From assembly GCA_025201865.1 (NCBI GenBank), contig MU602668.1:38571-102570 (forward strand): a stretch of DNA of 64,000 nt, read 5' to 3'. Each line of letters starts with the position of its first letter. The first letter of the stretch is position 1. The notes beneath the pieces were generated by a model. The model ran no database searches and was not told the DNA's origin. It was given only the letters and a program-made list of their open reading frames with translations. The translations under genes were made by a program, and so were the position numbers. Source of the DNA: Ramicandelaber brevisporus (lineage: Eukaryota; Kickxellomycota; Ramicandelaberales; Ramicandelaberaceae). This document shows positions 9,573 to 19,701 of the stretch, piece after piece.

Positions 9573-10923
9573 ATGACACCAGAACAGTTGAATCCGTCTC
9601 CGAAGCAAGAGGAGCCAGCAGCACCACTGTGCCAACGGCCCTCGTGCGGCAAGCCTGCGAAGCTCCAATGTCCAACCTGCGTCAAAACGGCTCTTCCGCC
9701 GGCCCATTACTGCTCAAACGACTGCTTCAAGGGCTCTTGGAACTTGCACAAGCTATGCCACGTGCGGCAAGCCTGCGAAGCTCCAATGTCCAACCTGCGT
9801 CAAAACGGCTCTTCCGCCGGCCCATTACTGCTCAAACGACTGCTTCAAGGGCTCTTGGAACTTGCACAAGTTATGCCACTTACCCACTGGTACTGTATCC
9901 ACCGTATCAGCAGTAGCAACAGCAGCAGCTAAATCCCAGAGCAATCCAGCCACTGGTGGTGGTGATGACGTTGAAAAGACTATCGAGTTTGATCCATTCC
10001 CAGAAAAGGCATATCATTGCAAGCTCCGTGCGAGATATCCACTGTCACCGACGAGAGCAGTACCAGCGCATATTAAACGACCAGAGTATGCCAAAACTGG
10101 CAGATCGTTGCAAGAGGAGATTCATGGCAGACAGGGCAAGATGCTCGTGCTGAAGCCGGAGGAGCGAGATGAGATTCGACGGATTGCAAAGCTGGGACGA
10201 GAAGTGCTGGATGCTGGTGCTCGCGCCATTAAAGCTGGTGTCACTACCGATGAGATTGACCGCATCATCCACGAGGAAACCATCAAGCGAGATGCATATC
10301 CATCCCCGCTGAACTATTACGGCTTCCCGAAGTCATGCTGCACATCTGTGAACGAGGTGATTTGCCACGGAATCCCGGACCGTCGTCCACTGGAGAATGG
10401 AGATATTGTGAACTTGGATGTAACAATCTACAAGGACGGATTCCATGCGGATTTGAACGAAACGTACTTTGTTGGCGAGGTTGACGACGATTCGCGAAAG
10501 TTGGTTCAGGCCACCTACGATGCATTGCATTTGGCCATTAAGGAAGTTTGCAAGCCTGGTGCCAAGTACCGTGATATTGGCGGTGTCATTCAGGCCCACA
10601 CTGACAAGTTTGATCTGTCAGTTGTTCGCAGAATCTACGGCCACGGCATTGGCAAGCTGTTCCACGCACTGCCCAATGTCGCCCACTATGCAAACAACAA
10701 GATGGTGGGAGTCATGCAGCCCGGCCACTGCTTTACGATTGAGCCCATGGTTAACTTGGGCACGCATAAAGAAGAATGCTGGATGGATGGCTGGACTGTG
10801 ACCACCGTGGATTACAAACGCAGTGCACAGTTTGAGCACATGATCCTCATTACGGAGGATGGCTGTGAGATCTTGACCGAAAGACTTGAGAACTCGCCTG
10901 GATTCGATAGACTTAGTAACTAA
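9573..10923 (+). CDS. MAP1: Methionine aminopeptidase 1, frame broken by a 118-bp tandem duplication
   Basis: Type 1 methionine aminopeptidase, which removes initiator Met from nascent proteins on the ribosome. The N-terminus carries the eukaryotic zinc-finger region (CGKPAKLQCPTC, HYCSNDCF, LHKLCH). The pita-bread catalytic domain shows the five metal ligands: two Asp around NLDVTIYKDGFHADLNETY, His in YGHGIGKLFHALPN, Glu in FTIEPMVN and Glu in FEHMILITEDG. The zinc-finger segment is tandemly duplicated (9643-9760 and 9761-9878). Because 118 is not a multiple of 3, the frame breaks; discounting one copy leaves exactly 411 codons in a single frame. Either the duplication is an assembly error or this allele is disrupted. 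No AGGT in the unit allows simple intron removal. Confidence 0.85.
9643..9878. repeat. Tandem duplication, 2 x 118 bp, inside MAP1
   Basis: Copy 1 is 9643-9760 and copy 2 is 9761-9878. I see only one difference (agctatgcca versus agttatgcca at the end). The unit encodes the zinc-finger region. Confidence 0.95.
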
Positions 10924-10964
10924 ATCAAACTCATTTATTAAAAAGAACAAGAATAAAACTCTAT

Positions 10965-12014
10965 TTACTTGCGAAAGATGCGCTTGTGGACGACATCCCA
11001 GTCAACAACCTTCCAAAAACTGTTTACGTACTTGGCCTTGTCCAAACCATGGTCACCAAGATATGCGTGCTCCCACATGCTCAGCGCGAGAATCGGCTCA
11101 TAGGTACCAGGAGCAACGCCGGCAGTCGGCAGAACCTCGGGCACGTAGGGCAGAGTTAGACTGGCCTTTGGCTTCGACTGGGACTTAGCTTGGACCTCGT
11201 TGCCGAGCTTACCAGAGGTCTTCTTGTTGGTAGAGGCAGCAAGGCGCTCTTCATCTCTAGCAGACTGGGCAGCAATGTCGTCCAGATACTGTTCAAGTGG
11301 AGTCTTGGCTGGCTTATCAGACTCACCGCCTTCTGTAGCCTTGCTCTGCTTTGATTTGAGACTGTCCTTAATGTCGCGCTCACCACTCGGAGTAGTCAGA
11401 GTGGTTGGATCAATCTGCTGAGCTCTCAAAGTAGCCACCGGATTTCCGGCATTGTACGTTGTCATAATGTGCAACTTCTTGTTGTTGTCCATCACGAGCC
11501 ACACCCATCCAGAGCCGTTCAGCTGAGCAGCACGCTCGCCAAATGCCTTCTTGAACGTCTCAAATGACCCGAAATCCTCGGCAATACGGCGCTCAATGGC
11601 GAAGTTTGGTGCATTTGCCGCTGCTGTAGCCATATCGGCGCCAGTCTTGTTCGGCTTCAGTGTGTTCAAGAAGAATCCGTAGTTCCATGCCTGAGCCGCA
11701 TTGTTGAACAAGGCGGCGCGTCGTGGCTGAGGAGCAGTGTGCAGCATGATGCGGAAGACTGGATACTCCTCAAGCTGCGTATCGGCTGTTAAGCGGTTGA
11801 TGTTGGCAATGAGAGACTGCTGGTACGTGTTGTGGAGGAAGGACAGAGTCGAGCTGCTGAAAAGTGGCAAAAGACCATTCTCGACTGGGAACTTGAGCGG
11901 TGCGAGCTCGTGCAACTGACGAGAGCGCGGCAGCTGGTTACCGAACCGCGCCAGCGATGCTGTTGCTGTTGCTGCTGCAGGCGTCTTCGATACCCTCGAT
12001 AGTGTAGAGATCAT
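10965..12014 (-). CDS. Mitochondrial small-subunit ribosomal protein with Fe/Mn-SOD fold (mS42/mS43, Rsm26-like)
   Basis: A 349-residue protein. The N-terminal ~35 residues are basic, Ser/Ala-rich and acid-free, fitting a mitochondrial targeting peptide. The N-terminal half resembles the SOD helical hairpin (FLHNTYQQSLIANINRL; FNNAAQAWNYGFFLNTL), and the second half has SGWVWLV and LALSMWEHAYLGDHG as in Fe/Mn superoxide dismutases. Two ligand-like residues are altered (HNTYQQ instead of HHxxY; WNYGFF instead of WNHxF), so it is probably not an active dismutase, which matches the mitoribosomal mS42/mS43 proteins. A charged insertion of about 95 residues sits between the two SOD-like halves. 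The start is the ATG at 12014. The gene ends 41 bp from MAP1 in convergent orientation. Confidence 0.75.
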   Translation of the reverse strand: MISTLSRVSKTPAAATATASLARFGNQLPRSRQLHELAPLKFPVENGLLPLFSSSTLSFLHNTYQQSLIANINRLTADTQLEEYPVFRIMLHTAPQPRRAALFNNAAQAWNYGFFLNTLKPNKTGADMATAAANAPNFAIERRIAEDFGSFETFKKAFGERAAQLNGSGWVWLVMDNNKKLHIMTTYNAGNPVATLRAQQIDPTTLTTPSGERDIKDSLKSKQSKATEGGESDKPAKTPLEQYLDDIAAQSARDEERLAASTNKKTSGKLGNEVQAKSQSKPKASLTLPYVPEVLPTAGVAPGTYEPILALSMWEHAYLGDHGLDKAKYVNSFWKVVDWDVVHKRIFRK

Positions 12015-12233
12015 CGTTGATCTGTGTATTTTTTTGGCGGTTGATTTTTTTTGCAAGTCGATTCTGGACGGCACCGATTCTGGAGATCAGGATGACAGCC
12101 TTCCGATGACCATGTTTGCAGATGTGAGTCAAGTACGAGGAAGGTTGGTTTGCTTTTTTTTTTCTCTGTCCACTCTAGCACCAGCAACAACCGAAGAAGT
12201 ATTATACACTACCTACCTACCAACGAACAAACA

Positions 12234-12839
12234 ATGTCAGTCCGTACTGCAACGATACAGCGCAAGACCAACGAGACCGATATCAGCATCAAGTTGACAA
12301 TCGGCTCGCTTGCCGATGATCCATCCATCCACAGCATCGACATCAACACCGGCATCGGCTTCCTTGACCACATGTACCATGCGCTGGCCAAGCACGCCCG
12401 CTGGTCCCTTTCCATGACTTGCAAAGGTGATCTCCATATCGACGACCACCACACCGCCGAAGATACCGCAATTGCTCTCGGCACTGCGTTCGCCCAAGCC
12501 CTTGGCCAGGTTCGCGGCATCAAGCGGTATGGATATGCGTACGCTCCACTTGATGAGGCGCTGTCTCGTGCAGTTGTTGACATTTCGGGCCGTCCGTATG
12601 CATGCATTGATTTGGGATTGAAGCGCGAGATGATCGGAACATTGTCGTGCGAGATGATTCCACACGTGCTGACTTCATTTGCAACGGCGGCTGGTATTAC
12701 ACTTCACGTGGATGTGCTTAAGGGCAATAACGACCACCATCGTGCAGAATCGGCGTTCAAGGCATTGGCAGTTGCTATTCGAGAGGCTGTCGAGAGCGTT
12801 GGTGGAAATGATGTCCCTAGCACCAAAGGTGTTCTCTAA
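12234..12839 (+). CDS. HIS3: Imidazoleglycerol-phosphate dehydratase
   Basis: A 201-residue enzyme of the sixth step of histidine synthesis (imidazole glycerol phosphate to imidazole acetol phosphate). Both metal-binding motifs of the family are present: [14 protein letters not shown] with [15 protein letters not shown] in the first half, and [20 protein letters not shown] in the second half. Length is normal for a stand-alone fungal HIS3, with no fused phosphatase domain. The start is the ATG at 12234, preceded by CAAACA. The gene is divergent from the mitoribosomal gene across ~220 bp. Confidence 0.95.
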   Translation: MSVRTATIQRKTNETDISIKLTIGSLADDPSIHSIDINTGIGFLDHMYHALAKHARWSLSMTCKGDLHIDDHHTAEDTAIALGTAFAQALGQVRGIKRYGYAYAPLDEALSRAVVDISGRPYACIDLGLKREMIGTLSCEMIPHVLTSFATAAGITLHVDVLKGNNDHHRAESAFKALAVAIREAVESVGGNDVPSTKGVL

Positions 12840-13167
12840 ATTAGTGATAAAAGAGAGAGAACAAAGAACAAAAGTCATCAACGTGGCATATTTTTCATTC
12901 TTTGTTTTAAAAGCAGAAACATGACTTGCCTACTTAGTATCATTGTACAGATGAAGACTGCGTAGTCGTCATTACGTGTTTGACGGTCTTTGACGATATA
13001 GTGGGCTTTGCAGGTTTGCTCACAACCCTCATATCTCGTTGATTTGATTTTGCCACACTCGACTTTTGCTTTTCCTTCCCTCTTTCTTTTTAGCTTTTTT
13101 TTTTTCTTCTTTCATCTCGTGACATCCTCAAACACCCAACAACAGCGACAGCAATAACAGCCCACAA
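12840..13167. other. Intergenic region upstream of the HSF gene
   Basis: A 328-bp stretch containing pyrimidine-rich tracts (13070-13115) typical of promoters in this window. No ORF or RNA gene is seen. Confidence 0.5.
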
Positions 13168-15255
13168 ATGAGACGAACAGAGCGTACATCACTACCCGCT
13201 GCGAGTGGCAGCCACTCTGCAGCGACCCAGCAGCTGAATCAGCGACCGATCGCAGCCTCAGCGAGTGGAAATCAAACGAACCGCACTCGTAGTGACAGCC
13301 ACTACCAACAGCAGCAGCAACAACAGCTGCAGCAACAGCAGCAATTGCTTCATCACGAAGATTCTGACGATGAAGACGCTGACAATGCAGTGATAGACGA
13401 TGATATCGCCATTAGCTTACCAGCCAACAGCCAGTTTGATGCGAATAATCCCAAGATTGCACTATTCATTCGCAAGCTGTACATTATATTAGAGGATAAG
13501 CGGAATGAGCCCTACATCAAATGGAGAGATGATGGATTAAGCTTCATTGTGGTTGATACAGCTGGATTTGCAGAAAAGGTTATTCCATTGCATTTCAGAC
13601 ACAGCAAGTATCCATCATTTGTTAGACAGTTGAATCTGCATGGATTTAGAAAAATGCAAAGTGTATTCCAAGGAAGTTTAAAGCCAGTTAAAGGGCCATA
13701 TGTTGACGAAATTTATAGCAATCCAGACTTCCAAAGAGATGATCCCAGCCTGATGGTTAGAATCAAGCGAAATAAGCAGGCTAAACCTCAGCAACAGCAG
13801 CTGCTGCAGTCATCACAAGCACAGCTGGATGGATCAATGTCACCCCAAAGAGCAAATCAGTCAAATGCAATGGTTGTTAGAGACCAGGCGCTGGTGGCCA
13901 CCACAGCAGCCCCATCAGTAGCAGGAGCAGGTAACACAGTGTCGACATCGATGATGTACAACCAAGCAGTCGCTATTGACGACAAGAGTGCAGTTCGAGT
14001 TATTTACGACAGGCTGAATCATTTGGGTGATGATCTAGCCAAAGTTAAAGAGGAAGTGAATTCGGCAAAACAAGAAAACAAAGAATTGGTCAACCAGATA
14101 TCAGTAATGCAGAATCAGATCAACAAGCATGAGCTCAATATGAATGCAATGATTTCATTCATAAAGCAAATGTACAGCAGTACCTTTATTGGCAGAATGC
14201 CTCCAAACATGTCGCCAAATAACCATGAGCGACGTATTGCATTGGCGCATTCTCCTCGCGGTCATAATGGTACCAGCAGTCAAAATGGCACTGGAGTTAA
14301 TTTGCCAGTGATTAATGCCGATACAGACTCGATTCCTCAGAAGAGACGATTGATTACTAGGCAAGGCTCGAATTTTGATTTTATTACAAGCGGCGGCAAT
14401 AATGCCAGTTCAGTTGGGAATGGGATAAGAATCAATCCAGGATTGGTTGCTGGTGGTGATATTTGGTCTTCATATCCAGACATTGGGTCAAGTGGCACTG
14501 TGGTTCCATCTGGTATTAGCGAGGAGAACGATGATTATGAAAATACTCCAGACTCACTGATTGATGAAGATATTGAAATGCACGATGGCGAGGCACTCCA
14601 AGTGGATTCAACTGCAATCTCTCCAACCACAACGCGCTCAAACATGACTGTTGCATCAAAAGTCAGTGGAACCGGCAGTGTCAACAGCAGTAAAAACAAG
14701 GGCAAGGGCAAAGCAAAAGCCAATCGAACGAGTATCGACAGTCAACAGAGCCTCGTTGGTCCAATCAGTCCCGTTATAAACCACGCAATGATGTATCAAC
14801 CAAACATGGACAAAATCGAATCCAACATTCATCACATTGAAGGTGAGCTTGGCGATATTAGTAGACTCCTCCCTCCAATCAACTCGATCAATCCGGCTGC
14901 CACAGATGCTACAGCTGCTACAGCGCCATTCATCACGACAGCGCCTCAGCAGCAACACCAGCAACAACTACAACAACAGCCTCATGATTACATCGATTGG
15001 GAGGCTATGCTGCACAACATTTCAAACTCACAGCCAGCCACAACGGCCACCACCACGGCGAATGTTGACTATGACCCTTTGATAACCTTGCCCGATAATC
15101 TGACCATTGAGAATCTCAACCTTGGAACGCCAGCTCCAGCAGGACTCTCGCTGGATACATTCTTCCCTGATGTTAGTGACTCTAATAATATGTTTTCATC
15201 ACTTGAGCTGGAGAAGATTTTGGGTGATCTTAGCAACAGTAACAGTAAACAATAG
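13168..15255 (+). CDS. Heat-shock-factor-type transcription factor
   Basis: A 695-residue protein. The N-terminus is Q-rich with an acidic patch. The HSF DNA-binding domain spans ~90-195, with the recognition-helix signature KYPSFVRQLNLHGFRKMQS. A leucine-heptad coiled coil at ~270-335 (VIYDRLNHLGDDLAKVKEE onward) corresponds to the HR-A/B trimerisation region. A Ser/Asn/Gln-rich C-terminal half follows, ending in a short hydrophobic/acidic motif, SSLELEKILGDL, that could be a transactivation element. No receiver domain is present, so it is not Skn7. It may be the organism's main heat-shock factor; binding to nGAAn repeats is expected from the family. The start is the ATG at 13168. Confidence 0.88.
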   Translation: MRRTERTSLPAASGSHSAATQQLNQRPIAASASGNQTNRTRSDSHYQQQQQQQLQQQQQLLHHEDSDDEDADNAVIDDDIAISLPANSQFDANNPKIALFIRKLYIILEDKRNEPYIKWRDDGLSFIVVDTAGFAEKVIPLHFRHSKYPSFVRQLNLHGFRKMQSVFQGSLKPVKGPYVDEIYSNPDFQRDDPSLMVRIKRNKQAKPQQQQLLQSSQAQLDGSMSPQRANQSNAMVVRDQALVATTAAPSVAGAGNTVSTSMMYNQAVAIDDKSAVRVIYDRLNHLGDDLAKVKEEVNSAKQENKELVNQISVMQNQINKHELNMNAMISFIKQMYSSTFIGRMPPNMSPNNHERRIALAHSPRGHNGTSSQNGTGVNLPVINADTDSIPQKRRLITRQGSNFDFITSGGNNASSVGNGIRINPGLVAGGDIWSSYPDIGSSGTVVPSGISEENDDYENTPDSLIDEDIEMHDGEALQVDSTAISPTTTRSNMTVASKVSGTGSVNSSKNKGKGKAKANRTSIDSQQSLVGPISPVINHAMMYQPNMDKIESNIHHIEGELGDISRLLPPINSINPAATDATAATAPFITTAPQQQHQQQLQQQPHDYIDWEAMLHNISNSQPATTATTTANVDYDPLITLPDNLTIENLNLGTPAPAGLSLDTFFPDVSDSNNMFSSLELEKILGDLSNSNSKQ

Positions 15256-15569
15256 AGTTGTTTTGTTTTTTAAACCACTTTTTCTGTTCAACTATGATCA
15301 ACATGCATATACAGAATATGTGTGCTTGAATCTTAAACCTCACTCCTCTCTTCCATTTCCCCACTTTATTTTTACTATTTTCGCCTTCATTTTTATTTTT
15401 TGCTTTGAATCTCGCTTTAATCGACAAACTATTAGTAAAAGTAGCATTTGATGGTTAGCCACGGAAACAAGCAAGCTGACCAGAGGCATACGGACTACAT
15501 ATATTGGATGTTGTATAGATAACTATTTAACGTTTAAAAAAAAGGGAAAACACATACTATCAAGAGCAC
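15256..15569. other. Convergent intergenic region, HSF / phosphoglucomutase
   Basis: A 314-bp A/T-rich spacer between two 3' ends, presumably holding both polyadenylation regions. No gene is seen. Confidence 0.5.
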
Positions 15570-17435
15570 TCAGGCTGGGATAAGACCATGTGTGGTAGCA
15601 TGGAGAAGCTCTTCGCCGACAGCCTTAACAATCTCCTGTAATGATTTCTGCACACTAGCACGATCCTCGCCTCGCATCTCAATGTAATACTTGATCTTTG
15701 GCTCTGTGCCGCTTGTGCGGATGGTCAGCACGCATCCATCGTGGGTCTTGAGAGTGATCATCTGAGTCGAAGTGTCTACCGGCAGCTCTGGAGTAGTCTC
15801 CCTCACTGTCAGAGTGCTTGCCTCAGCAAGTGGGTTAACAACCTCAAAGCCAATGGTCAAATCGCGGATATAGGTGATTTGGCGACCAGCGAGAGTTGTT
15901 GGATAGCTAAGCACCTTGCCATTGCCATTGCCATCGCTGAGAGAGTAAGAGGTGCGCTGACCACCATCGCTGCCATATCGAATATTGTCGAAGATGGCCG
16001 TGATGGTTGGCTGAGAGTGGCACACAAAGTACGAGTTGTCTGATGCAAAGAATCCATACTTGGCGTACAATTCTTCCAGATAGCTGGTCATCGACTTGCC
16101 CTTGGCGGCCAGCTGAGTGGCATAGTCAGCAAACACAGCCAGCGCAGAGATGCCGTCCTTGTCGCGCACAATGTCGCCAATCATGTAACCCAGAGCCTCT
16201 TCGTAGGCAAATACCACATCATGACCTTGTTTGGTGAGAGAGATTGCAGTGTTGCCGAGCCACTTGAAGCCAGTCAGAGTCTCCGCGTATTTGAATCCTT
16301 CCTTCTTGGCAATTGATTCAAGCATCTTGGACGAGACTGTGCTGTTGAGCATGGCGATCTTGTCGACTTGACCATTGGCTTTGCTGCGCTCGAGCATGAT
16401 GGCAGCAAAGATGGTGCCGACTTGGTTGCCGGTAAACAAGCGCCAGGTGCCATCGGTTTGCTTTTCGGCGGCGGCAAAACGATCAGCATCTGGATCGTTG
16501 GCAAGAACAATGCTGATACCGTGAGCGTCAGCTGTAGCAATGGCCATGTCCAGAGCACCCTTCTCCTCTGGATTCGGGAAGCGGACGGTTGGGAAATCGG
16601 GATCTGGAGTGCATTGGGCATCGACTGCAAAGAATGGCGCAAGACCAAGAGCCTTAAAGGCGCGCTGAGCAAATGGCAGACCGACACCGTGCATGGCAGT
16701 GTAAACAAAGAGTGGCTTCTCGCTTCCACTAGCCGATACTGACTTGTTGCTAGCCAGAGTCTTGCTCAACGAAGCATAGTAGGCGTCGATGGCTTTCTCG
16801 GTGATATCTTCACAGAGCGGGTGAGAGTCAACCAGGTTCTCATCCCAAACCCACGGTTCTGGATTGGCAGCAATCTCCGCAGCAATGCCGGCGTCGACTG
16901 GTGGGATAATCTGGCATGCATTGTCCCAGTACACCTTGTAACCGTTGTCTTGCTTTGGATTGTGCGACGCTGTAATCATGATACCGCAGGCAGCACCGAC
17001 CATTTGCACGCCAAACGGCACCATTGGAGTATGAACCAGCTTACGGTATAAGTATACTTTGACACCTTTGGACAGGAATACAGCAGCGGCCAGGCGTGCA
17101 AATGACTTTGAGTTGTAGCGGTGGTCATGGCCAATCACCACGCTCAGCTCTTGGTTTGGTTTCTGTTTGAGAATGTAGCTGCACAGACCCTGGGTAGCCT
17201 GGATGACAGTGAGCTTGTTCATCCGAGCAAACCCAGCCTCCATGCGAGCGCGCAAGCCGGCTGTACCGAACTCAATGTTGGTGCCGAGCTGACGCAAGAG
17301 GGCCGGCTCATCGTGGGAGCTGCTCAGACGAGTGATCTCGTCGCGAGTCACAGAGTCTTGATCGAGCGAAAGCCAGCGGTCAACAAGAGCCTGCACTTTG
17401 GGCGAGTTACCAGTCGAGGTGGCAGCGACAGTCAT
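15570..17435 (-). CDS. Phosphoglucomutase / phosphopentomutase (PGM2-type)
   Basis: A 621-residue alpha-D-phosphohexomutase superfamily enzyme. The catalytic phosphoserine loop is TASHNPKQDNGYKVYW, the metal-binding loop is DPDADRFA, the sugar-binding loop is EEALGY, and a phosphate-binding RTSGTEPKIKYY segment lies near the C-terminus. The DNGYKVYW and EEALGY variants and the length fit the group containing human PGM2/PGM2L1 and yeast Prm15, which act mainly on ribose-1-phosphate/ribose-5-phosphate. The start is the ATG at 17435. The gene is divergent from the sirtuin gene. Confidence 0.92.
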   Translation of the reverse strand: MTVAATSTGNSPKVQALVDRWLSLDQDSVTRDEITRLSSSHDEPALLRQLGTNIEFGTAGLRARMEAGFARMNKLTVIQATQGLCSYILKQKPNQELSVVIGHDHRYNSKSFARLAAAVFLSKGVKVYLYRKLVHTPMVPFGVQMVGAACGIMITASHNPKQDNGYKVYWDNACQIIPPVDAGIAAEIAANPEPWVWDENLVDSHPLCEDITEKAIDAYYASLSKTLASNKSVSASGSEKPLFVYTAMHGVGLPFAQRAFKALGLAPFFAVDAQCTPDPDFPTVRFPNPEEKGALDMAIATADAHGISIVLANDPDADRFAAAEKQTDGTWRLFTGNQVGTIFAAIMLERSKANGQVDKIAMLNSTVSSKMLESIAKKEGFKYAETLTGFKWLGNTAISLTKQGHDVVFAYEEALGYMIGDIVRDKDGISALAVFADYATQLAAKGKSMTSYLEELYAKYGFFASDNSYFVCHSQPTITAIFDNIRYGSDGGQRTSYSLSDGNGNGKVLSYPTTLAGRQITYIRDLTIGFEVVNPLAEASTLTVRETTPELPVDTSTQMITLKTHDGCVLTIRTSGTEPKIKYYIEMRGEDRASVQKSLQEIVKAVGEELLHATTHGLIPA

Positions 17436-17564
17436 CTGGGAAGAAGAAGGAGGGTGAGAGTAAGAGACGCGTTGTTCTGCTGTATAAGAGCCAGTGTGTG
17501 GTGTGTGTGTGGTGTGGTGTGTAGAAGTTGAAGTTGACAGGGAAGTGAAGCCAACGTGCTGACT

Positions 17565-17572
17565 TGACGTCA
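17565..17572. promoter_or_regulatory. CRE-type palindrome TGACGTCA
   Basis: A perfect 8-bp CREB/ATF-type palindrome in the 225-bp divergent promoter between the phosphoglucomutase and sirtuin genes. bZIP factors of the ATF/CREB family bind this sequence; use here is inferred. Confidence 0.35.
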
Positions 17573-17660
17573 GATGTTCCTCTCGGAACTTGCACTAGCC
17601 GACACGTATTCTCTTTCTCTCTTTATTTTTTTTATTTATTTCCTGAGATCGACCAACAGA

Positions 17661-19181
17661 ATGACTAGCAAACCAACCAACGTCGACACCGAAGCAGTAC
17701 CGGCTGTTACTGCCACAGCGGCTCCGGCTACCGACTCTAGCGCGAGTGATCTCGTCAACAAGCTCGAGAACCTCACGATTGACTCGACAACAACAACAGC
17801 AGGTAACAAGAGCAATGAAGCAAAGCCAGCAACTGTAGCAGCAACTCCTGCAAAGCAAACCTCCGAACAACAAACTACGTCGTCGCCCACGAGCCCAACC
17901 ACCCCGAGTGCATCCAGCAGCCCCACCGGAAGAGCAGGACGTCCGCCGCCTCGCGAACGAGTTACGCTGTCACCAAAGCAATTCCGTGATCAGTATCATC
18001 CCGAGCGCAACATCATTCCCGATAATTCCATCGAGTCCATCGCCAGTGTGATCAAATCTGGCGCAGCCAAGCGCATCATCATCATGTCGGGTGCTGGCAT
18101 GTCGACCGCCGCTGGCATTCCCGACTTCAGATCTCCTGGTACTGGTCTGTATCACAACTTGCAGAAGTTCAACCTGCCATATGCCGAAGCCATTTTCGAC
18201 ATTGAGTATTTTGTTGAGAAGCCCGATGCATTTTATGCGCTGGCTCGTGAGTTGTATCCAGGCCAGTTTAGACCCACTCTGTCTCATTACTTTGTGAAGC
18301 TGCTGGCTGATAAAGGGCTTTTGCTGCGCCATTTTACACAGAATATAGATTGCCTGGAAAGAGAAGCTGGTGTCAAGGCCGAGTTCTTGGTGGAAGCCCA
18401 TGGCACATTCTTTACGGCTAGTTGCATTAGAAGAGATTGCCAGGCAAAGTATGACGCGGACTGGGTTAAAGAGCGTATTTTTGCTGGTTCAATTCCAAGA
18501 TGCACAAAGTGTAGCGGCGAAGAAAATCAGCCAAAGGAGAAGACAAGTAACAGCGAGAAGGAAGAGAAGAAGAAGGAGAAAGAGAATGAGGATGAGGATG
18601 AGGATTTGGCTGATGCTCTGAATGAATTCTTTACGGGCAAAGCAGCGATTGATAGCGATCGCTGCCACCCAGAAGGCAGCTTGGTCAAGCCAGACATTAC
18701 ATTCTTTGGAGAATCAATGCCATCCAACTTCTTTGAGCGAGTCCATGATGACTTCCCTAACTGTGATTTGTTGATTGTAATGGGAACATCGCTCAAGGTG
18801 CAGCCATTCGGTTCATTGGTTGACATGGTTGGAAAGACTGTTCCTCGGCTACTGATTAACAGAGATCGAGTTGGTGTTCATGGCCGTCCTTCATCTGGGT
18901 TTGATTTCGAAGGTGATTTCCAGAAGTTTAGAAGAGATGCTGAATACTTGGGTTCGTGTGATGATGGCTGCCGCCAGTTGGCTAAATTGCTTGGATGGGA
19001 GGATGAACTGATGGATTTGTACCACAAGTCACATGCAGAGTTGGATGCTAAACATGCAAACGACCTGAAGTTGGAGGATCTTACGGTCACCAAGAAGGAG
19101 GAAGAAGACACTATCGACCAGTCGGTCATTGAAGCCGCTCAAGACTTTGCTGAGCGTCTTCACATTCACGAATCTCACTAA
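17661..19181 (+). CDS. Class I sirtuin (Hst2/SIRT2-like) NAD-dependent deacylase
   Basis: A 506-residue protein. An N-terminal ~110-residue Thr/Ala/Ser-rich region precedes the Sir2 domain (~125-440). NAD-binding motifs GAGMSTAAGIPDFRSPG and TQNIDCLER are intact, as is the catalytic His in EAHGTF. Two cysteine pairs (CIRRDC and CTKC) form the structural zinc site. A ~45-residue Lys/Glu-rich insertion, unusual for the family, separates the second pair from the conserved VKPDITFFGESMP; GTSLKVQPF follows. Hst2/SIRT2 proteins deacetylate histone H4K16 and tubulin. An in-frame upstream ATG at 17574 would add 29 hydrophobic residues; the ATG at 17661 is preferred. Confidence 0.9.
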   Translation: MTSKPTNVDTEAVPAVTATAAPATDSSASDLVNKLENLTIDSTTTTAGNKSNEAKPATVAATPAKQTSEQQTTSSPTSPTTPSASSSPTGRAGRPPPRERVTLSPKQFRDQYHPERNIIPDNSIESIASVIKSGAAKRIIIMSGAGMSTAAGIPDFRSPGTGLYHNLQKFNLPYAEAIFDIEYFVEKPDAFYALARELYPGQFRPTLSHYFVKLLADKGLLLRHFTQNIDCLEREAGVKAEFLVEAHGTFFTASCIRRDCQAKYDADWVKERIFAGSIPRCTKCSGEENQPKEKTSNSEKEEKKKEKENEDEDEDLADALNEFFTGKAAIDSDRCHPEGSLVKPDITFFGESMPSNFFERVHDDFPNCDLLIVMGTSLKVQPFGSLVDMVGKTVPRLLINRDRVGVHGRPSSGFDFEGDFQKFRRDAEYLGSCDDGCRQLAKLLGWEDELMDLYHKSHAELDAKHANDLKLEDLTVTKKEEEDTIDQSVIEAAQDFAERLHIHESH

Positions 19182-19413
19182 TCACGCATACAAACGGACA
19201 CAAACAGACACCAGCAAATACTCTAATCAGCATTCTAATCAATCCACATTATATTTTAAGCATTTTTCTTCTTTAATATGAGGACTCAATATCTCTGTAC
19301 CACATTTCATCACTTTCCAATAAGCGCAGTGACCCAGATGGCGTGGGGTCATCACAGCTAGTTTTGGTTCTAATGTAGAAAATTGAATTGCATCAGTCAG
19401 TCAACCAGTCAGT

Positions 19414-19454
<41 letters not shown>

Positions 19455-19701
19455 TGCGAGTGTGGATGCGGAGTATGTTTGAGCGAGTCGAAATTCGAAC
19501 ATAAAGAGAAAAGAAGCGAGACGAACAGTTCTCAACAGTTTGTTCCGCTACTGTTCTGTTCTGTTCGCCTTCGCACTCTGCAATACAGCAACAACAACAA
19601 CGCACTTTGCATACTTTTTCTTCCTTTTCTTTTTCTGCATCATCAATTTGCATTCTGCTGCACTGCATTACACTGCACAAGCAGTACAACACTAACTAAC
19701 G
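19182..19701. other. Intergenic region with a GT microsatellite
   Basis: A 520-bp spacer upstream of the cationic secreted protein gene. It contains (GT)n at 19416-19452 and CT-rich segments near the start codon. No other gene is recognised. Confidence 0.55.
19416..19452. repeat. (GT)n microsatellite
   Basis: An uninterrupted dinucleotide run of about 18 units, roughly 250 bp upstream of the 19702 start codon. Confidence 0.95.
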
